Part shown: positions 6,645-8,506 of the stretch, one piece after another
Layout: each line of letters begins with the position of its first letter
Position numbering within the stretch: the first letter of the stretch is position 1
NCBI GenBank assembly: GCA_946409475.1
Contig: CAMJWQ010000137.1
Span: 1-8,506, forward strand
Reading direction: 5' to 3'
DNA: 8,506 nt
From: an uncultured Lachnospiraceae bacterium
GTDB taxonomy: Bacteria; Bacillota; Clostridia; Lachnospirales; Lachnospiraceae
Made by a program: the position numbers and the translations under genes
The notes under the pieces: model-generated
Database searches by the model: none
Told to the model about the DNA's origin: nothing
What the model saw: only the letters and a program-made list of their open reading frames with translations

Positions 6645-6675
6645 AAAAAAACACCCTTTACTATCGTAAAGGGCG
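6645..6675 (-). terminator. Regulated intrinsic terminator of the valS T-box
   Basis: A 10-bp stem (6675-6666 with 6661-6652, one G·U), a four-base loop and seven T residues (6651-6645) lie between the T-box motif and valS. It forms when tRNA-Val is charged and competes with the antiterminator for the CGCCCTT strand. Confidence 0.94.
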
Positions 6676-6904
6676 AAAATAAACGCGGTACCACCTTAAT
6701 TATACTTAAAATCAATAAAGTATATCTCTCAGCCCCGTAACGCAGGCTACACGTAATACTCTACTTGCAAATGCGTTCAAATACCCGGTTCAAAAGCTAC
6801 CTTCCATACTCCTGTCATAAACAATCTTTCAGCCGATGAATTGTTCTCTCTGCCTAACGGTTAGTATTTACTCCTCTTTCTCATTACCTTTCCCTATGAA
6901 ACTA
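6645..6904 (-). promoter_or_regulatory. T-box riboswitch (tRNA-Val sensing) upstream of valS
   Basis: This is the leader RNA of valS. It binds tRNA-Val and lets transcription continue only when that tRNA is uncharged. Visible parts: the Stem I region (about 6885-6785) with AGAGAG (the AG-bulge type element) and the GGCTGAAAG distal loop; a candidate specifier GTA at 6800-6798, placed GGAAG-GTA-GCTTTTGAAC and followed by a purine as usual; a stem II / IIA-B region with AACGCA/TGCGTT pairing; a 7-bp stem III (6701-6707 with 6718-6724); and the T-box AAGGTGGTACCGCG (6697-6684) immediately after. The antiterminator would pair AAGG with the CCCTT that also forms the left arm of the terminator. A GTA specifier matches the valine enzyme encoded downstream. 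The specifier is assigned by position and by analogy with other T-boxes, not by a computed fold. Confidence 0.95.
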
Positions 6905-6910
6905 TTAATT

Positions 6911-6939
6911 ATCATAGACAATCTGCTTATTTTTGTCAA
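6911..6939 (-). promoter_or_regulatory. Sigma-A promoter of the valS transcript
   Basis: A perfect -35 TTGACA (6939-6934), a 17-bp spacer and -10 TATGAT (6916-6911) predict a start near 6904, right at the beginning of the T-box leader. The promoter lies only ~18 nt beyond the stop of the chemotaxis gene. Confidence 0.9.
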
Positions 6940-6956
6940 GCATTAAGCCTTATTTT

Positions 6957-8506
6957 TTATGATATCTGAAATTGATTCACCACTTCATCCAAATAAACGG
7001 CATATTCTCCACTTTTCTTTATTTTTTCATAAGTATCAAGAGTTAAATTCATAATCTTATCATTACCCTGGGCAATATCTGTAACAGATGCGGTCGCCTC
7101 TCCCACATTTCCGGTAATACCTGATACGGCATGGGAAATGGTATCCATATATTGTATCACTGTTTTTACCGAATTGTGAATAGAGCCAATGGTATCATTG
7201 ATTTGGAAAGCATCCTCACTGTACTGCCCGCTGACTGAAATAAAGCTCTCATAATCTTTCAATACGTTTTGATCCAGGAAATCCAAGGTCTTTTCCAAAT
7301 TCTCCGTAAGCTCACCAACCGTATCATTTACCTCCGCGACAATGGCAGTTATGTCATTAACCGTGGCAGAGGATTGACTGGCAAGCTTTCCTATTTCGTT
7401 GGCAACTACGTGAAATCCTTTACCGCTTTCTCCTGCTCTTGCTGCTTCAATTGATGCATTTAAGGATAATAGACTGGTCTGCTCCGCAATTTCCTTAATG
7501 CTGTTGGCCAATGTATTAATTTTACTGACAGATTCCGCCTTCTTAATCGCTATTTGGGTCTTGTCCTTCATGCTTTTATAGATATCTTTCGTTTTTGAAC
7601 TGGATGCGGTAGTATTTTCCTTAATGGACTCCGCCCTTTTCGCTAAGGTTTTCGAAAGAATGGTTCCGTCTTTTATCTGCAATGCAATATCCTTTGTACT
7701 GTTATCCATTTGTTCAATACTGGAGCTTATTTCCTCTGCCGTTGCAAAGGTTTCCTCCATACCGGCCGACAATTCCTGTGTGGATGCAGCTGTGGATTCC
7801 GCATAGCTTTTGACGGAATGCATAATCTCATTGAGCTGTGCGGTATTTTCATTAATATAGCCGGATGATTTTTTTATTTTTTCAACAATACCTCTGAAAG
7901 CGGCTCTCATCTTTTGCATAGCTCCCGCCATGGAAGCGGTCTCATCCCTGCTTTTCAGCAGCCTCGTATAGTCGTAGGTTTCAGCCAGGTTAAAAGATGC
8001 CGTACTGTCAATAATATGGGTAACTCTTTTAATCGGTTTTATTATGGTATTAGCAAAAATAAACCCAATAAAGGATAAAATCACAATCATAAGCCCGCTG
8101 ATAACAAGTGCAGTCATGGACATTCTCGTTACCGGCGCCGTTACCTCCGATTCATCGGCGACTACTATCAATGTCCATTTACTGTCGGGCAGGATGCCAT
8201 AGCTCATCTGCTTTGTTTTTCCGCCTTCATGAAAGGTCTCTACCGTTACGTTATCAACAGAGCCGTCTAAAAGCTTATTAACATATTCATCCTTCGCCAA
8301 ATTTTCATTAACATTAATTATCTTTTGATTGGTTATTTGTGAACCTATCAAATCAGGATTTTTATGAAACAGTATATAGCCCTGCTGATCCACCAGGTAT
8401 GCATAGCTGTTTTCTGTTCCGAAAACGGATACGGATAACAAATTTTCAAATAAATTGGAAACGGGAATCGTTACGGTAACAAGACCCACAATATCACCTA
8501 AAAATG
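6957..8506 (-). CDS. Methyl-accepting chemotaxis protein (partial, N-terminus outside the window)
   Basis: A transmembrane chemoreceptor that relays a ligand signal to CheA/CheW. The frame stays open to the window edge and encodes FLGDIVGLVTVTIPV before the first GTG at 8489. That GTG is therefore internal, and the true start lies beyond 8506. Numbering from that GTG: the end of an extracytoplasmic Cache domain (about 1-122, with AYLVDQQGYILFHKNPDLIG), a membrane helix (about 125-148), HAMP (about 148-205), and a long coiled-coil signalling domain with the conserved hairpin tip (333-372: IAEQTSLLSLNASIEAARAG, then GKGFHVVANEIGKLA). The glutamine/glutamate-rich helices on both sides are the usual methylation regions. 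There is no C-terminal CheR-docking pentapeptide; the protein ends LDEVVNQFQIS. The ligand cannot be told, though dCache domains often bind amino acids. No clear terminator follows the stop. Confidence 0.96.
   Translation of the reverse strand, partial: FLGDIVGLVTVTIPVSNLFENLLSVSVFGTENSYAYLVDQQGYILFHKNPDLIGSQITNQKIINVNENLAKDEYVNKLLDGSVDNVTVETFHEGGKTKQMSYGILPDSKWTLIVVADESEVTAPVTRMSMTALVISGLMIVILSFIGFIFANTIIKPIKRVTHIIDSTASFNLAETYDYTRLLKSRDETASMAGAMQKMRAAFRGIVEKIKKSSGYINENTAQLNEIMHSVKSYAESTAASTQELSAGMEETFATAEEISSSIEQMDNSTKDIALQIKDGTILSKTLAKRAESIKENTTASSSKTKDIYKSMKDKTQIAIKKAESVSKINTLANSIKEIAEQTSLLSLNASIEAARAGESGKGFHVVANEIGKLASQSSATVNDITAIVAEVNDTVGELTENLEKTLDFLDQNVLKDYESFISVSGQYSEDAFQINDTIGSIHNSVKTVIQYMDTISHAVSGITGNVGEATASVTDIAQGNDKIMNLTLDTYEKIKKSGEYAVYLDEVVNQFQIS

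Noticed and set aside
6924..6942. TGCTT/AAGCA hairpin as the MCP terminator
   Set aside because: Only 5 bp with a 9-nt loop and no U-tract, and it overlaps the -35 of the valS promoter.
8487..8489. GTG as the start of the MCP
   Set aside because: The frame is open upstream to the window edge and encodes typical Cache residues (GDIVGLVTV), so this is an internal valine.
1..8506. CRISPR arrays, tRNA or rRNA genes, insertion sequences with terminal inverted repeats
   Set aside because: No regularly spaced repeats, tRNA-like folds, rRNA text or transposase-flanking repeats were seen.

Overview
The window is low-GC Firmicute DNA and most resembles a spore-forming Lachnospiraceae/Clostridia chromosome. 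The pointers are AGGAGG ribosome binding sites, GTG and TTG starts, a T-box leader in front of valS, a clostridial-type methyl-accepting chemotaxis protein (MCP), and a recognisable piece of the sporulation gene spoIIAA. Every supported gene is on the minus strand, so the window reads from right to left.

Region by region, in transcription order. (1) 8506-6957: the C-terminal part of an MCP (Cache end, one membrane helix, HAMP, signalling domain), cut by the window edge. (2) 6939-6645: a consensus promoter followed by a T-box riboswitch with a GTA (valine) specifier, the T-box motif and an intrinsic terminator. It controls (3) valS, 6577-3920. (4) 3893-3826: a compact control region in which a rho-independent-terminator-like hairpin carries a good promoter between its arms, and its right arm and U-tract overlap the ribosome binding site and TTG start of folC. 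(5) 3834-988: folC, a 47-codon small ORF coupled to it by an ATGA overlap, and a membrane-anchored zinc-ribbon/TPR protein, ending in a strong terminator (941-973). (6) 935-508: a decayed group II intron fragment, consisting of some intron RNA plus the first 83 codons of its reverse transcriptase with an in-frame stop. (7) 511-2: a 169-codon ORF whose first ~51 residues are the N-terminal half of SpoIIAA (the STAS anti-anti-sigma factor) and whose remainder is a small sigma-70 region-4-like protein.

The right two thirds is ordinary core genome: translation (valS) and folate polyglutamylation (folC) with their own regulation. The left 1 kb is a remodelled junction and is the most interesting part. 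An intron remnant has been fused just upstream of the spoIIAA ribosome binding site, and spoIIAA itself is interrupted just before its phosphorylated-serine motif by foreign-looking coding sequence. Either the sporulation locus has been broken by deletion or insertion, or this is one end of an element integrated in spoIIAA. In the second case a skin-like excision element is conceivable. The window shows only one junction and cannot decide between these.
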